The notes under the pieces were generated by a model. The model worked only from the letters and a program-made list of their open reading frames with translations, searched no databases and was not told the DNA's origin. This document shows positions 22,365 through 35,070 of a stretch of 64,000 bases of DNA, in pieces (the first letter of the stretch is position 1; each line of letters begins with the position of its first letter). The translations under genes were made by a program, and so were the position numbers. This stretch comes from Algiphilus aromaticivorans DG1253 (GTDB lineage: Bacteria; Pseudomonadota; Gammaproteobacteria; Nevskiales; Nevskiaceae). The stretch lies in assembly GCF_000733765.1 (NCBI RefSeq), contig NZ_JPOG01000001.1, positions 1,302,001-1,366,000 of the forward strand, written 5' to 3'.

Positions 22365-23327
22365 ATGAATCTGAATTATCTCGACTTCGAGCAGCCGATC
22401 GCGGAGCTGCAGCAGAAGATCGAGGATCTGCGCAACATGTCGGATGGGTCGCAGGTCAGCCTCTCCGAGGAGATCCAGCGCCTCGAAGCCAAGCAGAAGC
22501 AGCTGACCGAGCAGATCTTCTCCAAGCTCGAGCCCTGGCAGATCACGCAGCTCGCGCGCCATCCGCAACGCCCCTACGCGCTGGACTACATCGAGAGCCT
22601 CTTCACGGAATGGGAGGAGCTGCACGGCGATCGTGCCTTCTCCGACGATCCCGCCATCGTCTCCGGCATCGCCCGCATGGATGGTCGGCCGGTCGTGGTC
22701 ATCGGCCAGCAGAAGGGGCGCGACGCCAAGGAGCGCATCCACCGCAATTTCGGCATGCCCATGCCGGAGGGCTACCGCAAGGCCCTGCGCATCATGAAGA
22801 TGGGCGAGAAATTCTCGATGCCGGTGCTGACCTTCATCGATACGCCGGGGGCCTTTCCGGGCATCGGCGCGGAGGAGCGCAACCAGTCCGAGGCCATCGC
22901 TCGCAATCTGCTGGAGATGTCGCGGCTGCGCACACCCATCATCGCCACCGTTATCGGTGAAGGTGGCTCCGGGGGTGCGCTGGCGCTGGGCGTCGCCGAC
23001 CACGTCATGATGCTGGAGTTGTCGATCTATTCGGTGATCTCACCGGAAGGCTGTGCCTCCATCCTCTTCAAGAGTGCCGAGCGCGCGCGCGACGCGGCCG
23101 ATGCCATGAAGATTACCGCCAAAGATCTGCAGGGCTTCGGCCTGATCGACGAAATCGTCTCCGAGCCGCTCGGTGGCGCCCACCGTGATCCCGAGGCCAT
23201 GGCAGCCAAGTTGCGCGAAAGCCTGGTGGAGCAGCTCGACCGGCTCTGTCGCCAGCCGTTGAGCAAGCTGCTGGAGACCCGCCAGGAGCGCCTGATGCGC
23301 TACGGTGCCTTCCAGCTGGAGCAGTAA
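22365..23327 (+). CDS. accA: Acetyl-CoA carboxylase carboxyltransferase subunit alpha
   Basis: A 320-residue subunit (E. coli 319) that with AccD transfers carboxyl from biotin to acetyl-CoA, giving malonyl-CoA for fatty acid synthesis. It begins [20 protein letters not shown], and the carboxylase core motifs [17 protein letters not shown] and [11 protein letters not shown] are intact. GGAGGAAG upstream is a strong ribosome binding site. The 64-base gap from dnaE shows no convincing promoter. The partner subunit accD is at 57938-58810, as usual unlinked. Confidence 0.98.
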   Translation: MNLNYLDFEQPIAELQQKIEDLRNMSDGSQVSLSEEIQRLEAKQKQLTEQIFSKLEPWQITQLARHPQRPYALDYIESLFTEWEELHGDRAFSDDPAIVSGIARMDGRPVVVIGQQKGRDAKERIHRNFGMPMPEGYRKALRIMKMGEKFSMPVLTFIDTPGAFPGIGAEERNQSEAIARNLLEMSRLRTPIIATVIGEGGSGGALALGVADHVMMLELSIYSVISPEGCASILFKSAERARDAADAMKITAKDLQGFGLIDEIVSEPLGGAHRDPEAMAAKLRESLVEQLDRLCRQPLSKLLETRQERLMRYGAFQLEQ

Positions 23328-24636
23328 CGCGGCCCTCGATGTCGCGGCGCTTCTGCGCGAGGCGGCGCAGGCGCTGCCGGTCCACCGCGGCATCGCGGTC
23401 GCCTTCAGCGGTGGGCGCGACTCCACTGCCTTGCTCGCCGCGTTGCACGCGCTCTGCCCCGATCGGGTGCGCGCCATCCACATCCATCACGGCCTGCACG
23501 CCCATGCTGACGCCTGGGCCGAGCACTGCGCCGCCTTCTGCTTGGCCCGCGGTATTGCCTACGAGGCGCGCCGCGTGGCGGTAAGCGCCGACGGGACCGG
23601 GCCGGAGGCCGCAGCGCGCGAGGTGCGCTACGCGACGCTGCAGGCTGCTCTCGGGCCGGGCGAAATTCTGGCCGTCGCCCATCACGCTGACGATCAGGCC
23701 GAGACCGTGCTTTTTCGCCTGTTGCGTGGTGGCGGCGCGCGGCTGGGCATGCAATCGCTGCGGCGCCTGAGAGGGAGCACGGCGGAGAGCTGGCTTTGGC
23801 GCCCGCTGCTGGCGGTGCCGCGTGCGGCGCTCACGGCCTACTGCGAGGCGCAGGGGCTGGCCTATGTCGACGATCCCGGCAATGACGATGGCGCCTCGAA
23901 CACACGCGCTCGGCTGCGCGCGCTGATGCCCGAGCTGGAAGCGGTGGTACCCGGTGCGGCGTCGGCGCTGTGCCGACAGCTTGCGTTTCAGGACGAGACG
24001 GCCGAGCGAGAGGCCATCCAGCTCGGTCCGGACATCGCCACGCGTCTGCACGACGGGACGCTCGCCATCGGCGGGCTGATGGCCTGGTCCGCCGCGCGGC
24101 GCCGGGCGCTGCTGCGCGCGTGGTTGCGGCTGCTTGGAGCGCCTGCGCCGGGCGCCGACTGGCTGGCCTGTTGCGAGCAGGAGGTCATTGGCGCGGTCGA
24201 GGACGCCCAGCCTGAGCTGGCGCTCGGTCCGTGGTGCCTCCGGCGCTTCGATGCCCGGTTGTGGCTGCTGCCGGAACTGCTGCCGGTGCCAGAAAGGTGG
24301 CAGGTCGAGTGGGAAGGGGAGGCGCCCATCGAGTTGCCCGGCGCGGCCGGGTGGCTGGAGTGCGTCGCTGGCCCCCCGCGGCCATTGCAGCTGCGCTTTG
24401 CCCGCCCGGGCGATGCGCTGGCGCTGCGCGAAGGCGGAAAGCGTCAGCGCCTCAAGCAGCATTTCCAAGCCGCGCGCGTGCCCCCCTGGGAGCGCTTGCG
24501 CACGCCGGTGCTGCTCTGCGGCGACACGCCCGTGCAGCTCGGCAATCGCCGTCTCGCCGGTGCCGACGCGATGCTCGGCGAAAGCCGGATCGCGTGGCTT
24601 CAGCGGGGCTGGCATCGACGCCCGGAGCCGGGTTGA
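23305..24636 (+). CDS. tilS: tRNA(Ile)-lysidine synthase
   Basis: A 443-residue protein (E. coli 432) that modifies C34 of the CAU-anticodon tRNA-Ile to lysidine so that it reads AUA. The ATP-pyrophosphatase P-loop is [12 protein letters not shown] (about 32-43); [12 protein letters not shown] and [18 protein letters not shown] are further family motifs, followed by the C-terminal TilS domain. The start is a GTG inside accA (23-base overlap) because no ATG precedes the P-loop in frame; the exact start is therefore uncertain by several codons. Confidence 0.93.
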   Translation: MPSSWSSNAALDVAALLREAAQALPVHRGIAVAFSGGRDSTALLAALHALCPDRVRAIHIHHGLHAHADAWAEHCAAFCLARGIAYEARRVAVSADGTGPEAAAREVRYATLQAALGPGEILAVAHHADDQAETVLFRLLRGGGARLGMQSLRRLRGSTAESWLWRPLLAVPRAALTAYCEAQGLAYVDDPGNDDGASNTRARLRALMPELEAVVPGAASALCRQLAFQDETAEREAIQLGPDIATRLHDGTLAIGGLMAWSAARRRALLRAWLRLLGAPAPGADWLACCEQEVIGAVEDAQPELALGPWCLRRFDARLWLLPELLPVPERWQVEWEGEAPIELPGAAGWLECVAGPPRPLQLRFARPGDALALREGGKRQRLKQHFQAARVPPWERLRTPVLLCGDTPVQLGNRRLAGADAMLGESRIAWLQRGWHRRPEPG

Positions 24637-24671
24637 GGCGGCCCGCAGGGGTCGGGAAAAAGGGCCGGACG

Positions 24672-24732
24672 TGCTAGACTGTCGTCTTTTCCAGGCCTTG
24701 TCACAGGGCGCTGCGCGTGCGCCGCGCGCAGC
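24672..24732 (+). promoter_or_regulatory. Candidate gyrA promoter (extended -10) and leader hairpin
   Basis: TGCTAGACT (24672-24680) is an extended -10 element; no good -35 lies 16-18 bases upstream, which is tolerable for extended -10 promoters. In the leader, GCTGCGCG 24710-24717 pairs perfectly with CGCGCAGC 24725-24732 around a 7-base loop, ending 16 bases before the gyrA ATG. The hairpin is followed by no T-run, so it would act, if at all, on stability or translation. Functional role is inferred. Confidence 0.4.
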
Positions 24733-24748
24733 CTGAAACGGGACGCAC

Positions 24749-27394
<2,646 letters not shown>

Positions 27395-27407
27395 GGAACC
27401 CAACCCG

Positions 27408-28490
<1,083 letters not shown>

Positions 28491-28523
28491 ACCATTCAAA
28501 GCAAAGAGGATATCGCTATCCCC

Positions 28524-29696
28524 ATGTACCGTATTCAAACGCTGAACAATATCTCGCCCCGCGGCCTTGAGCATCTGCCGCGCGACCGCTACGAAGTCGC
28601 CAGCGAGATCAGCAACCCCGATGCCATCCTCGTGCGCTCCTACAAGATGCACGACATGGAGATTCCCGAAACCGTGCGCGCCATCGGCCGTGCCGGCGCG
28701 GGGACCAACAACATCCCGGTCGAGGCCATGAGCGAGCGCGGCGTGCCCGTGTTCAACGCGCCCGGCGCCAACGCCAACGCCGTCAAGGAACTGGTGGTCG
28801 CCGGCATGCTGATGGCGGCGCGCAATATTCCGCAGGCGCTGCGCTTCGTCGAGAGCATCGATGCCGACGACGCCAAGGCGGTCGAGGATGGCAAGAAGAA
28901 GTTTGCCGGCTACGAACTCCCTGATCGCAGCCTCGGCGTCATTGGTCTCGGTGCCATCGGCGTTCGTGTCGCCAACGCCGCTTACGATCTCGGCATGAAG
29001 GTCACGGGCTTCGACCCCAAGATGACGGTGGAGAACGCCTGGCTGCTGTCCTCCGGTGTTCAGCAGTCGGTCTCCGTCGATGAGCTCTGCGCCAATTCGC
29101 AGTTCCTTACCGTGCACGTGCCGCTGATCGAGGCGACGCAGAACCTGATCAACGCCGAGCGCATCAAGCTGATGCCCAAGGGCGCGGTGATTCTGAACTT
29201 CGCGCGCGGCGGCATCGTCGATGAGGATGCTGTTCTGGCTGCGCTGGACGAGGGGCATCTGCACGCCTACATCTGCGACTTCCCGTCGAGCAAGCTCAAG
29301 GCGCACGACAAGGTCGTCGCGCTCCCGCATCTCGGCGCTTCGACCGGGGAAGCCGAGGAGAACTGCGCGATCATGGTGGCGCGTCAGGTACGCGACTTCC
29401 TCGAGAACGGCAATGTCACAAATTCGGTGAACTTCCCCGAGTCCGTTCTGCCGCGCGTCGAGAACGAGCCGCGGTTGTGCATCGCCAATGCCAACGTGCC
29501 GAACATGGTCGGTCAGATCACCACGGCGCTGGCCAAGCACGACCTCAACATCGCCGACATGCTCAACAAGTCGCGCGGCAACGTCGCCTACACCATGGTG
29601 GATGTGGATTCCGACATCCCTGAGTCCGTGGCAGAGGAGCTGCGCGCCATCAAGGGCGTGCTCTCCGTGCGCCTGCTCGACGCCCCGGCTGCGTGA
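28524..29696 (+). CDS. serA: D-3-phosphoglycerate dehydrogenase, short ACT-containing form
   Basis: A 390-residue NAD-dependent 2-hydroxyacid dehydrogenase. Substrate-binding residues in VRSYKMHD and RAGAGTNNIPVEAM are followed by the Rossmann motif GVIGLGAIGVRVANAA (about 137-152), the catalytic Arg in NFARGGIVDEDAV and His in LPHLGASTGEAEEN. A C-terminal ACT domain (about 318-388) suggests serine feedback. Its N-terminus differs from E. coli SerA (409 residues), so this is a different subfamily; the serC neighbour supports a PGDH role over another hydroxyacid dehydrogenase. The stop overlaps pheA by one base. Confidence 0.9.
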   Translation: MYRIQTLNNISPRGLEHLPRDRYEVASEISNPDAILVRSYKMHDMEIPETVRAIGRAGAGTNNIPVEAMSERGVPVFNAPGANANAVKELVVAGMLMAARNIPQALRFVESIDADDAKAVEDGKKKFAGYELPDRSLGVIGLGAIGVRVANAAYDLGMKVTGFDPKMTVENAWLLSSGVQQSVSVDELCANSQFLTVHVPLIEATQNLINAERIKLMPKGAVILNFARGGIVDEDAVLAALDEGHLHAYICDFPSSKLKAHDKVVALPHLGASTGEAEENCAIMVARQVRDFLENGNVTNSVNFPESVLPRVENEPRLCIANANVPNMVGQITTALAKHDLNIADMLNKSRGNVAYTMVDVDSDIPESVAEELRAIKGVLSVRLLDAPAA

Positions 29697-30802
29697 TGAG
29701 CGGGGACCGCCTGAGCCAGGCGCGGTCGCGCATAGACGCCCTGGATGCCGAGATCCAGGAGCGCGTCGTAGAGCGCGCCCGCGTCGCGCAGGAGGTGCGC
29801 GACATCAAGCGCGAGGCCGGTGATCTCTCCGATCACTACCGCCCCGCGCGCGAGGCGCAGGTGCTCAAGGCCGCGGTCGAGCGCAACAAGGCGCTGGGCA
29901 GCCCGCTTTCCCAGGCGGCGATGACCAGCATCATGCGCGAGATCATGTCCGCCTGTCTGGCGCTGGAGAGCCCGCTGTCGGTGTCCTATCTGGGCCCCGA
30001 AGGCACCTATACGCAGTCGGCGGTCTACAAGCACTTCGGTCACCAGGTGTCCACACGTGTGGCGCCGGCCATCGACGACATCTTCCGCGATGTCGAATCC
30101 GGAACGGCGGCCTACGGCGTGGTGCCGGTGGAGAATTCGACGGAAGGCGTGGTCTCCAGCACGCTGGATCTGCTGCTGGCCACGCCGCTGTCGATCTGCG
30201 GCGAAGTTATGTTGCCCGTGCACCACCATCTGCTGTCGGGGCACGAGGACATGGCGCGCATTGACGTGGTCTATGCGCATCCGCAGTCCTTCGCGCAATG
30301 CCGGCGGTGGCTGGACAACAATCTGCCCAATACGCCGCGCGAGCCGATGGCCAGCAACGGCGCGGCGGCGCGGCGCGTTGCCGAGACCAAGCGCGGCGCG
30401 GCCATTGCCAGCGCGGCGGCCGGGGTGCTCTACGGTCTGAACGAGCTGGCCGCCAATATCGAGGACGACCCCAACAACACGACGCGCTTTCTGGTCATCG
30501 GCCGGCAGCAGCCGGAACCGACCGGCGCGGATCGCACGTCGCTTGTTTGCTCGGCGCCACAGGGCGGCGAGCCGGGAGCGCTGTTCTCGCTGCTGGAGCC
30601 CTTCGCCCAGGCGGGGGTCAACCTCAGCAAGATCGAGTCCCGGCCCAGCCGCAGGGCCGCCTGGGATTACAATTTCTACCTGGATCTCGACGGCCACCAG
30701 GCCGACCCGAAGGTGGGCGCGGTCATCGACGACGTGCGCAGCCGCTCCGCTTTCTTCAAGATCCTCGGTTCCTACCCACGGGCCAGCGATCAGAGCATTT
30801 GA
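29696..30802 (+). CDS. pheA: Bifunctional chorismate mutase / prephenate dehydratase
   Basis: A 368-residue P-protein. The N-terminal AroQ chorismate mutase (about 1-90: DRLSQARSRIDALDAEIQER) is fused to prephenate dehydratase (about 95-275, with VSYLGPEGTYTQSA and the NNTTRFLVIG motif) and a C-terminal ACT domain (SLLEPFAQAGVNLSKIESRP) for phenylalanine feedback. A GTG directly before also starts in frame, but the ATG at 29696, forming TGATG with the serA stop, is preferred. Tyrosine's dehydrogenase is separate (tyrA at 32097). Confidence 0.97.
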   Translation: MSGDRLSQARSRIDALDAEIQERVVERARVAQEVRDIKREAGDLSDHYRPAREAQVLKAAVERNKALGSPLSQAAMTSIMREIMSACLALESPLSVSYLGPEGTYTQSAVYKHFGHQVSTRVAPAIDDIFRDVESGTAAYGVVPVENSTEGVVSSTLDLLLATPLSICGEVMLPVHHHLLSGHEDMARIDVVYAHPQSFAQCRRWLDNNLPNTPREPMASNGAAARRVAETKRGAAIASAAAGVLYGLNELAANIEDDPNNTTRFLVIGRQQPEPTGADRTSLVCSAPQGGEPGALFSLLEPFAQAGVNLSKIESRPSRRAAWDYNFYLDLDGHQADPKVGAVIDDVRSRSAFFKILGSYPRASDQSI

Positions 30803-30809
30803 TTTGGTT

Positions 30810-30938
30810 GAGCTACGGATTGCACAGATATTCACAGAGTAGTGTCGGGGTTGCGCGAAGTATCTAGCCTCTGCGAAGAAGTGCCTCAGCGCTTAAGACT
30901 GATCTTCTAATCCCTTGAATCTGTGTAATCTGCGGCCC
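30810..30938. repeat. Imperfect palindromic intergenic element, copy A (pheA-hisC gap)
   Basis: The left arm 30810-30827 (GAGCTACGGATTGCACAG) and right arm 30921-30938 are inverted repeats agreeing at 13 of 18 positions. The left arm agrees at 16 of 18 positions with the left arm of copy B at 56955, and both right arms are followed within a few bases by TCTTGA. The middle, about 93 bases, differs in sequence and is GC-richer than that of copy B. It starts 7 bases after the pheA stop and ends 19 bases before the hisC ATG. No open frame of note is inside. Confidence 0.75.
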
Positions 30939-30957
30939 CTTCTTGACAGGCACAGGC

Positions 30958-32100
30958 ATGGCTGAACCTGAATTTTTGCAGCGCGTACCGGAAGGCATTC
31001 GCGGCATGGCGCCGTACCAGCCGGGCATGCCCATCGACGAGCTGCAGCGACGGCTCGGGCTGTCCGATGTCATCAAGCTCGCCTCCAATGAGAATCCGCT
31101 GGGTTGCAGCCCGCAGGCGGCGGCGGTGCTGCGCGGCGAGCATCAGCTCGCGCGCTACCCGGATGGTGGCGGCTTCGCACTGAAGGCGAAGATCGCGGCT
31201 TTTCATGGTGTTGCGCCGGAGCAGGTGACGCTGGGCAACGGTTCGAACGATCTGCTGGAATTCGTTGCGCGCATCTTCCTCGGGCCAGGCAGGGCGGCGA
31301 TGTACTCGCGGCACGCCTTTGCGGTCTATCCGCTGGCGGCTGCTGCGCAGAACGCGCCCAGCGTGGTGGTGCCGGCGCGGCCGGTCGACGCCGAAGATGC
31401 CTATGGCCACGATCTGGTGGGCTTTGCGCGCGCGCTCAGCGACGAGGTCGCGGCGATCTTCATTGCCAATCCGAACAATCCCACTGGCACCTGCCTGCCG
31501 GGCGGCGCGGTGGCTGATTTCCTCGGCGAGGTGCCGGAGTCGACCATCGTCGTGCTCGACGAGGCCTATTGGGATTATCAGGATCCCTCTACACGGCCCG
31601 ATATCGACGCGCTGCTGGCGCGCCACCCGAATCTGCTGGTGACGCGCACCTTCTCGAAGATCTATGGTCTGGCCGCGCTGCGCTTGGGCTATGGCCTGTC
31701 GCATCCGGCTCTGGCCGATCTGCTCAATCGCGTGCGCCAGCCCTTCAACAACAACAGCCTCGCGCTGGCCGCCGGTGAGGCTGCGCTGGCCGATCAGGCC
31801 TTCGTTGCGGAATCGGTGGCGCTGAATGCCCGCGAGCGGGCGCGGCTGGAGCGCGAGCTAAGTGCACGCGGCCTGCAGGTGCTGCCGTCGCACGCCAATT
31901 TCGTGGCCGTCGGCTTCGGGCGTGATGCGGCGCCCATCCATCAGGGCCTTTTGGAAGCCGGCATTATCGTGCGTCCGATGGGCAGCTACGAGATGCCACA
32001 CTTCCTCCGCGTGTCGGTGGGCACCGAGACCGAGAACGACCGCTTCCTCGCCGCGCTCGACGGCATCATGGGCACAGCCCGGGACGCCGCCGCCGGATGA
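30958..32100 (+). CDS. hisC: Histidinol-phosphate aminotransferase
   Basis: A 380-residue class I/II PLP aminotransferase. The N-terminal substrate region LASNENPLG, the IANPNNPTGT motif, VLDEAYWDY and the PLP Lys234 in RTFSKIYGLAALRLGYG are diagnostic. In this gene neighbourhood the Pseudomonas-type HisC2 may also transaminate aromatic precursors. An in-frame TTG 15 bases upstream falls in the tail of the repeat element, so the ATG at 30958 is chosen. The tyrA start overlaps its stop by 4 bases. Confidence 0.93.
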   Translation: MAEPEFLQRVPEGIRGMAPYQPGMPIDELQRRLGLSDVIKLASNENPLGCSPQAAAVLRGEHQLARYPDGGGFALKAKIAAFHGVAPEQVTLGNGSNDLLEFVARIFLGPGRAAMYSRHAFAVYPLAAAAQNAPSVVVPARPVDAEDAYGHDLVGFARALSDEVAAIFIANPNNPTGTCLPGGAVADFLGEVPESTIVVLDEAYWDYQDPSTRPDIDALLARHPNLLVTRTFSKIYGLAALRLGYGLSHPALADLLNRVRQPFNNNSLALAAGEAALADQAFVAESVALNARERARLERELSARGLQVLPSHANFVAVGFGRDAAPIHQGLLEAGIIVRPMGSYEMPHFLRVSVGTETENDRFLAALDGIMGTARDAAAG

Positions 32101-32978
32101 CGGCGCCGAATCGCGTCGCCATCGTCGGCCTTGGGCTGATCGGTGCCTCGCTGGCGCGCGCGCTGCGTGTCGCGCCCGCCGCTCCCCGCGTGCTGGGTTG
32201 GGACGCCGACGCGGCCAGCCTGCGCACGGCTGTCGAGCGCGGTTATATCGACACCGCCGTTGACAGCGTGGAAGCCGCGGCGCGAGAAGCCGACTTGCTC
32301 ATCGTGGCGACACCGGTGCGCAGCATCGCCGGCATCGCTGCCCGCGCGCTGGCTGCCGACAGCAAGGTCATCGTCAGCGATACGGGCAGCGTCAAGCAGG
32401 CCGTGCTCAGCGGGCTGGAAGGCGAGGGGGGCGATCTCCGCCGCTTCGTCGCCGGGCACCCGGTGGCCGGCAGTGAACGCTTCGGCGTCGACGCCGCCGA
32501 CGACACGCTTTTCGCTGGGCGGCGCGTCGTGCTGACGCCGACCGAGACCACGACCGAGACGGCGCTGGCTGTGGTCCGGGCGACCTGGGAGGCGGCCGGC
32601 GCGCGCGTGGAATGCATGTCGCCGGACCACCATGACGAGGTGCTGGCCGCCACCAGTCATCTGCCGCACGTGCTGGCCTACGCGCTGGTCGACTGCCTGG
32701 CCGGCATGGAGGGCAACCGCGAGCTCTTCGCCTACGCCGCCGGCGGCTTCCGCGATTTCACGCGCATCGCCTCCAGCAGCCCGGAGATGTGGCGCGACAT
32801 CCTGATGGAGAATCGCGCCGCGCTGGAGCCGACGCTGGAAGCCTTCGAGACCACGCTGAGCGCCATGCGCGTCGCGCTGCGTAGCGGCGATGAAGCCAGC
32901 GTGCTGGCCACCCTCCAGCGCGCGCGTACCGCGCGCGAGCGATTCCTCAACCTCATGGACGCCCCCGATGCCCGCTGA
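32097..32978 (+). CDS. tyrA: Prephenate dehydrogenase
   Basis: A 293-residue monofunctional NAD-dependent prephenate/arogenate dehydrogenase, without a fused chorismate mutase. The Rossmann fingerprint VAIVGLGLIGASLARALR begins at residue 8; GHPVAGSERFG carries the catalytic His, and SHLPHVLAYAL is the second conserved segment. It makes 4-hydroxyphenylpyruvate for tyrosine. It overlaps hisC by 4 bases and aroA by 11 bases. I see no ACT domain. Confidence 0.95.
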   Translation: MTAPNRVAIVGLGLIGASLARALRVAPAAPRVLGWDADAASLRTAVERGYIDTAVDSVEAAAREADLLIVATPVRSIAGIAARALAADSKVIVSDTGSVKQAVLSGLEGEGGDLRRFVAGHPVAGSERFGVDAADDTLFAGRRVVLTPTETTTETALAVVRATWEAAGARVECMSPDHHDEVLAATSHLPHVLAYALVDCLAGMEGNRELFAYAAGGFRDFTRIASSSPEMWRDILMENRAALEPTLEAFETTLSAMRVALRSGDEASVLATLQRARTARERFLNLMDAPDAR

Positions 32979-34302
32979 CGTCGACTACCTCTGCCAACCG
33001 GTGCGCTCGTTGAGCGGCAATCTGCGCGTGCCCGGCGACAAGTCGATCTCCCATCGCGCCGTCATGCTGGCTGCGCTGGCGGAGGGCGATACGCGTATCA
33101 CGGGCTTCCTGCCCGGCGAGGATTGCCTCGCCACCATGCATGCCTTCGCGGCGATGGGCGTGCCCATCGAACGCAGTGGCGATACCGAGTTGCGTGTTAC
33201 CGGTGTGGGCATGCATGGCCTGCGCGCGCCGGCGGCGCCCATCGATCTGGGCAACTCCGGCACCTCGATGCGGTTGCTGGCGGGGCTGCTCGCGCCGCAG
33301 GACTTCGCGGTGACGCTGACCGGTGACGAGTCACTGACGCGCCGGCCCATGCGCCGGGTTACAGATCCGCTGGCGCAAATGGGCGCGAGTATCCGTACCA
33401 GCGAAAGCGGCACCGCGCCCCTGGAGCTGCTGCCGCCGACGGCGCCGCTGCATGGCATCGCCTTCGAGTCGCCGGTGGCCAGCGCACAGGTGAAATCGGC
33501 GCTGTTGCTGGCTGGTCTCTATGCAAAAGGACGTACCGAAGTGCGCGAGCCGCAGGCTTCGCGCGATCACACCGAGCGCATGCTCGCAGCCTTTGGCGTG
33601 ACGGTGACCGCACAGCCGGGCTTGGCGGCGGTGGAAGGCGGCCAAAGCCTGCGCGCGGCCGATGTGGAAGTGCCGGCGGATATTTCCTCCGCGGCCTTCT
33701 TCCTGGCGGGAGCGGCCATGACTCCCGGCGCCGATATCCTGCTTGAGACCGTGGGCCTGAATCCCACACGCACCGGTGTCATCGACATCCTGCAGGCCAT
33801 GGGCGCGGATCTTGTCGTGCAGAACGAGCGGCAGCTTGGCGGTGAGCCGGTGGGCGATATCCGCGTGCGCGGCGGCAAACTGCGCGGCGCCGAGATCGCC
33901 GGCGAGGTGGTCGCCCGCGCCATCGATGAGTTCCCGGCGATCTTTGTTGCAGCTGCCTGCGCGACTGGCGAGACGGTCATCCGCGATGCCGCCGAACTGC
34001 GCGTCAAGGAGTCGGACCGCATCGGTGTCATGGTGCAGGCGCTGCGCAGTCTGGGTATCTCGGCGGTGGCTGCTGAGGACGGTGCGCGCATTCTGGGTGG
34101 GCGCATTCACGGTGGTGTGGTTGATGCCCACGGCGACCATCGCGTGGCCATGAGCCTGGCGATGGCCAGCCTGCGTGCCGAGCAGCCGATCCGTATCCGC
34201 GACTGCGCCAATGTACAGACTTCCTTCCCGGGCTTTCGCGAGCTGGCCTGCGACGCCGGCCTGGAGATTCGCGCGGTGCCCGGCAGCGGGGAGCGCCCTT
34301 GA
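32968..34302 (+). CDS. aroA: 3-phosphoshikimate 1-carboxyvinyltransferase (EPSP synthase)
   Basis: A 444-residue EPSP synthase, the sixth shikimate step. Motifs: VPGDKSISHRAVMLAALAEG (about 21-40), LGNSGTSMRLLAGLL (about 92-106), and the C-terminal HGDHRVAMSLAMA. The frame is open upstream within tyrA; the ATG at 32968, overlapping tyrA by 11 bases, gives the conserved N-terminus PVRSLSGNLRVPGDKS. NSGTSMR rather than GNAGTAMR suggests a class II, less glyphosate-sensitive type, but that is only inferred. Confidence 0.97.
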   Translation: MPADVDYLCQPVRSLSGNLRVPGDKSISHRAVMLAALAEGDTRITGFLPGEDCLATMHAFAAMGVPIERSGDTELRVTGVGMHGLRAPAAPIDLGNSGTSMRLLAGLLAPQDFAVTLTGDESLTRRPMRRVTDPLAQMGASIRTSESGTAPLELLPPTAPLHGIAFESPVASAQVKSALLLAGLYAKGRTEVREPQASRDHTERMLAAFGVTVTAQPGLAAVEGGQSLRAADVEVPADISSAAFFLAGAAMTPGADILLETVGLNPTRTGVIDILQAMGADLVVQNERQLGGEPVGDIRVRGGKLRGAEIAGEVVARAIDEFPAIFVAAACATGETVIRDAAELRVKESDRIGVMVQALRSLGISAVAAEDGARILGGRIHGGVVDAHGDHRVAMSLAMASLRAEQPIRIRDCANVQTSFPGFRELACDAGLEIRAVPGSGERP

Positions 34303-34973
34303 GCGCGCCGCTATGCACCATCGACGGGCCCTCCGGCGTTGGCAAGGGCACGGCGGCCAAGTGGTTGGCTGGACGGCTGGGCTGGCATTTGCTGGATTCC
34401 GGTGCCATGTACCGGGTGGCCGGCATCGCCGCCGAGGATGCGGGTGTGTCGCTGGACGATGCCGAGGCCGTGGCCGCCCGCGTGCGCGACATGGAGGTAG
34501 CCTTCGACGGCGGCTTTGACGATGAGCACATCCTGCTCGACGGCCGCGAGATCGGCGGGCGGGTACGTGAAGAGGCGGCCGGCATGGCGGCCTCGCGCAT
34601 CGCCGTATTCCCCGCCGTGCGCGAGGCGCTGCTGGAGGCTCAGCGTGCCTTCCGCAAGCCGCCGGGGTTGATCGCCGACGGTCGGGACATGGGTAGCGTG
34701 GTCTTTCCGGACGCGCCGCTGAAGATTTTTCTCGACGCCAGCGCCGCCGAACGCACGCGCCGTCGCTGCAAGCAATTGTGGGAGGCCGGCAAGCAGGCTA
34801 CAATAGCCGATGTTTTGGCCGACATCGAGGCGCGTGATGCACGCGATCGGGGTCGTGCGGTGGCGCCGCTGGCGCCGGCACCGGATGCCGTGGAGATCGA
34901 TACCACGCATCTGGATGTCGACAGCGTATGCAACCGCATTCATGGCCTGATCATGGAGCGCGGCCTCGTCTGA
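34299..34973 (+). CDS. cmk: Cytidylate kinase
   Basis: A 224-residue CMP/dCMP kinase (E. coli 227). The P-loop IDGPSGVGKGTAAKWLA starts at residue 8; LLDSGAMYRVAG and the DGRDMGSVVFPDA motif are typical. The start is a TTG overlapping the aroA stop by 4 bases (TTGA), chosen because no other start lies before the P-loop. A promoter for rpsA appears to be embedded in the 3' part of this gene (34776-34804), as cmk-rpsA are adjacent in most proteobacteria. Confidence 0.96.
   Translation: MSAPLCTIDGPSGVGKGTAAKWLAGRLGWHLLDSGAMYRVAGIAAEDAGVSLDDAEAVAARVRDMEVAFDGGFDDEHILLDGREIGGRVREEAAGMAASRIAVFPAVREALLEAQRAFRKPPGLIADGRDMGSVVFPDAPLKIFLDASAAERTRRRCKQLWEAGKQATIADVLADIEARDARDRGRAVAPLAPAPDAVEIDTTHLDVDSVCNRIHGLIMERGLV
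34776..34804 (+). promoter_or_regulatory. Candidate rpsA promoter inside cmk
   Basis: TTGTGG (34776-34781) and TACAAT (34799-34804) are separated by exactly 17 bases, the best-spaced sigma-70 pair seen in the window. It lies within the cmk reading frame and would start a transcript near 34811, giving a 260-base path to the rpsA ATG. In E. coli rpsA is likewise transcribed from promoters lying upstream in the cmk region. Assignment is inferred from sequence and position. Confidence 0.6.
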
Positions 34974-34989
34974 GGCTTAGATTTTTCGG

Positions 34990-35050
34990 GTGCTGCAAGG
35001 ACGCGGCGCCCATTGTCCACAACCTGGCCGGGACGGATTCCGGGCAGCAC
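34990..35050 (+). promoter_or_regulatory. rpsA leader: three-way-junction-like structure with GGA loop, no Shine-Dalgarno
   Basis: GTGCTGC 34990-34996 pairs perfectly with GCAGCAC 35044-35050. Inside, GGAC (about 34999-35002) can pair with GTCC (about 35015-35018), and CCGG 35028-35031 pairs with CCGG 35040-35043, exposing GACGGATT in the loop. Only an A/T-rich stretch (GATCACAACTTT) stands between the structure and the rpsA ATG, with no Shine-Dalgarno sequence. Gammaproteobacterial rpsA start regions are known for weak SD, hairpins with GGA in loops, and S1 autoregulation. The fold here is my hand reading. Confidence 0.55.
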
Positions 35051-35070
35051 ATCGAGTAGATCACAACTTT

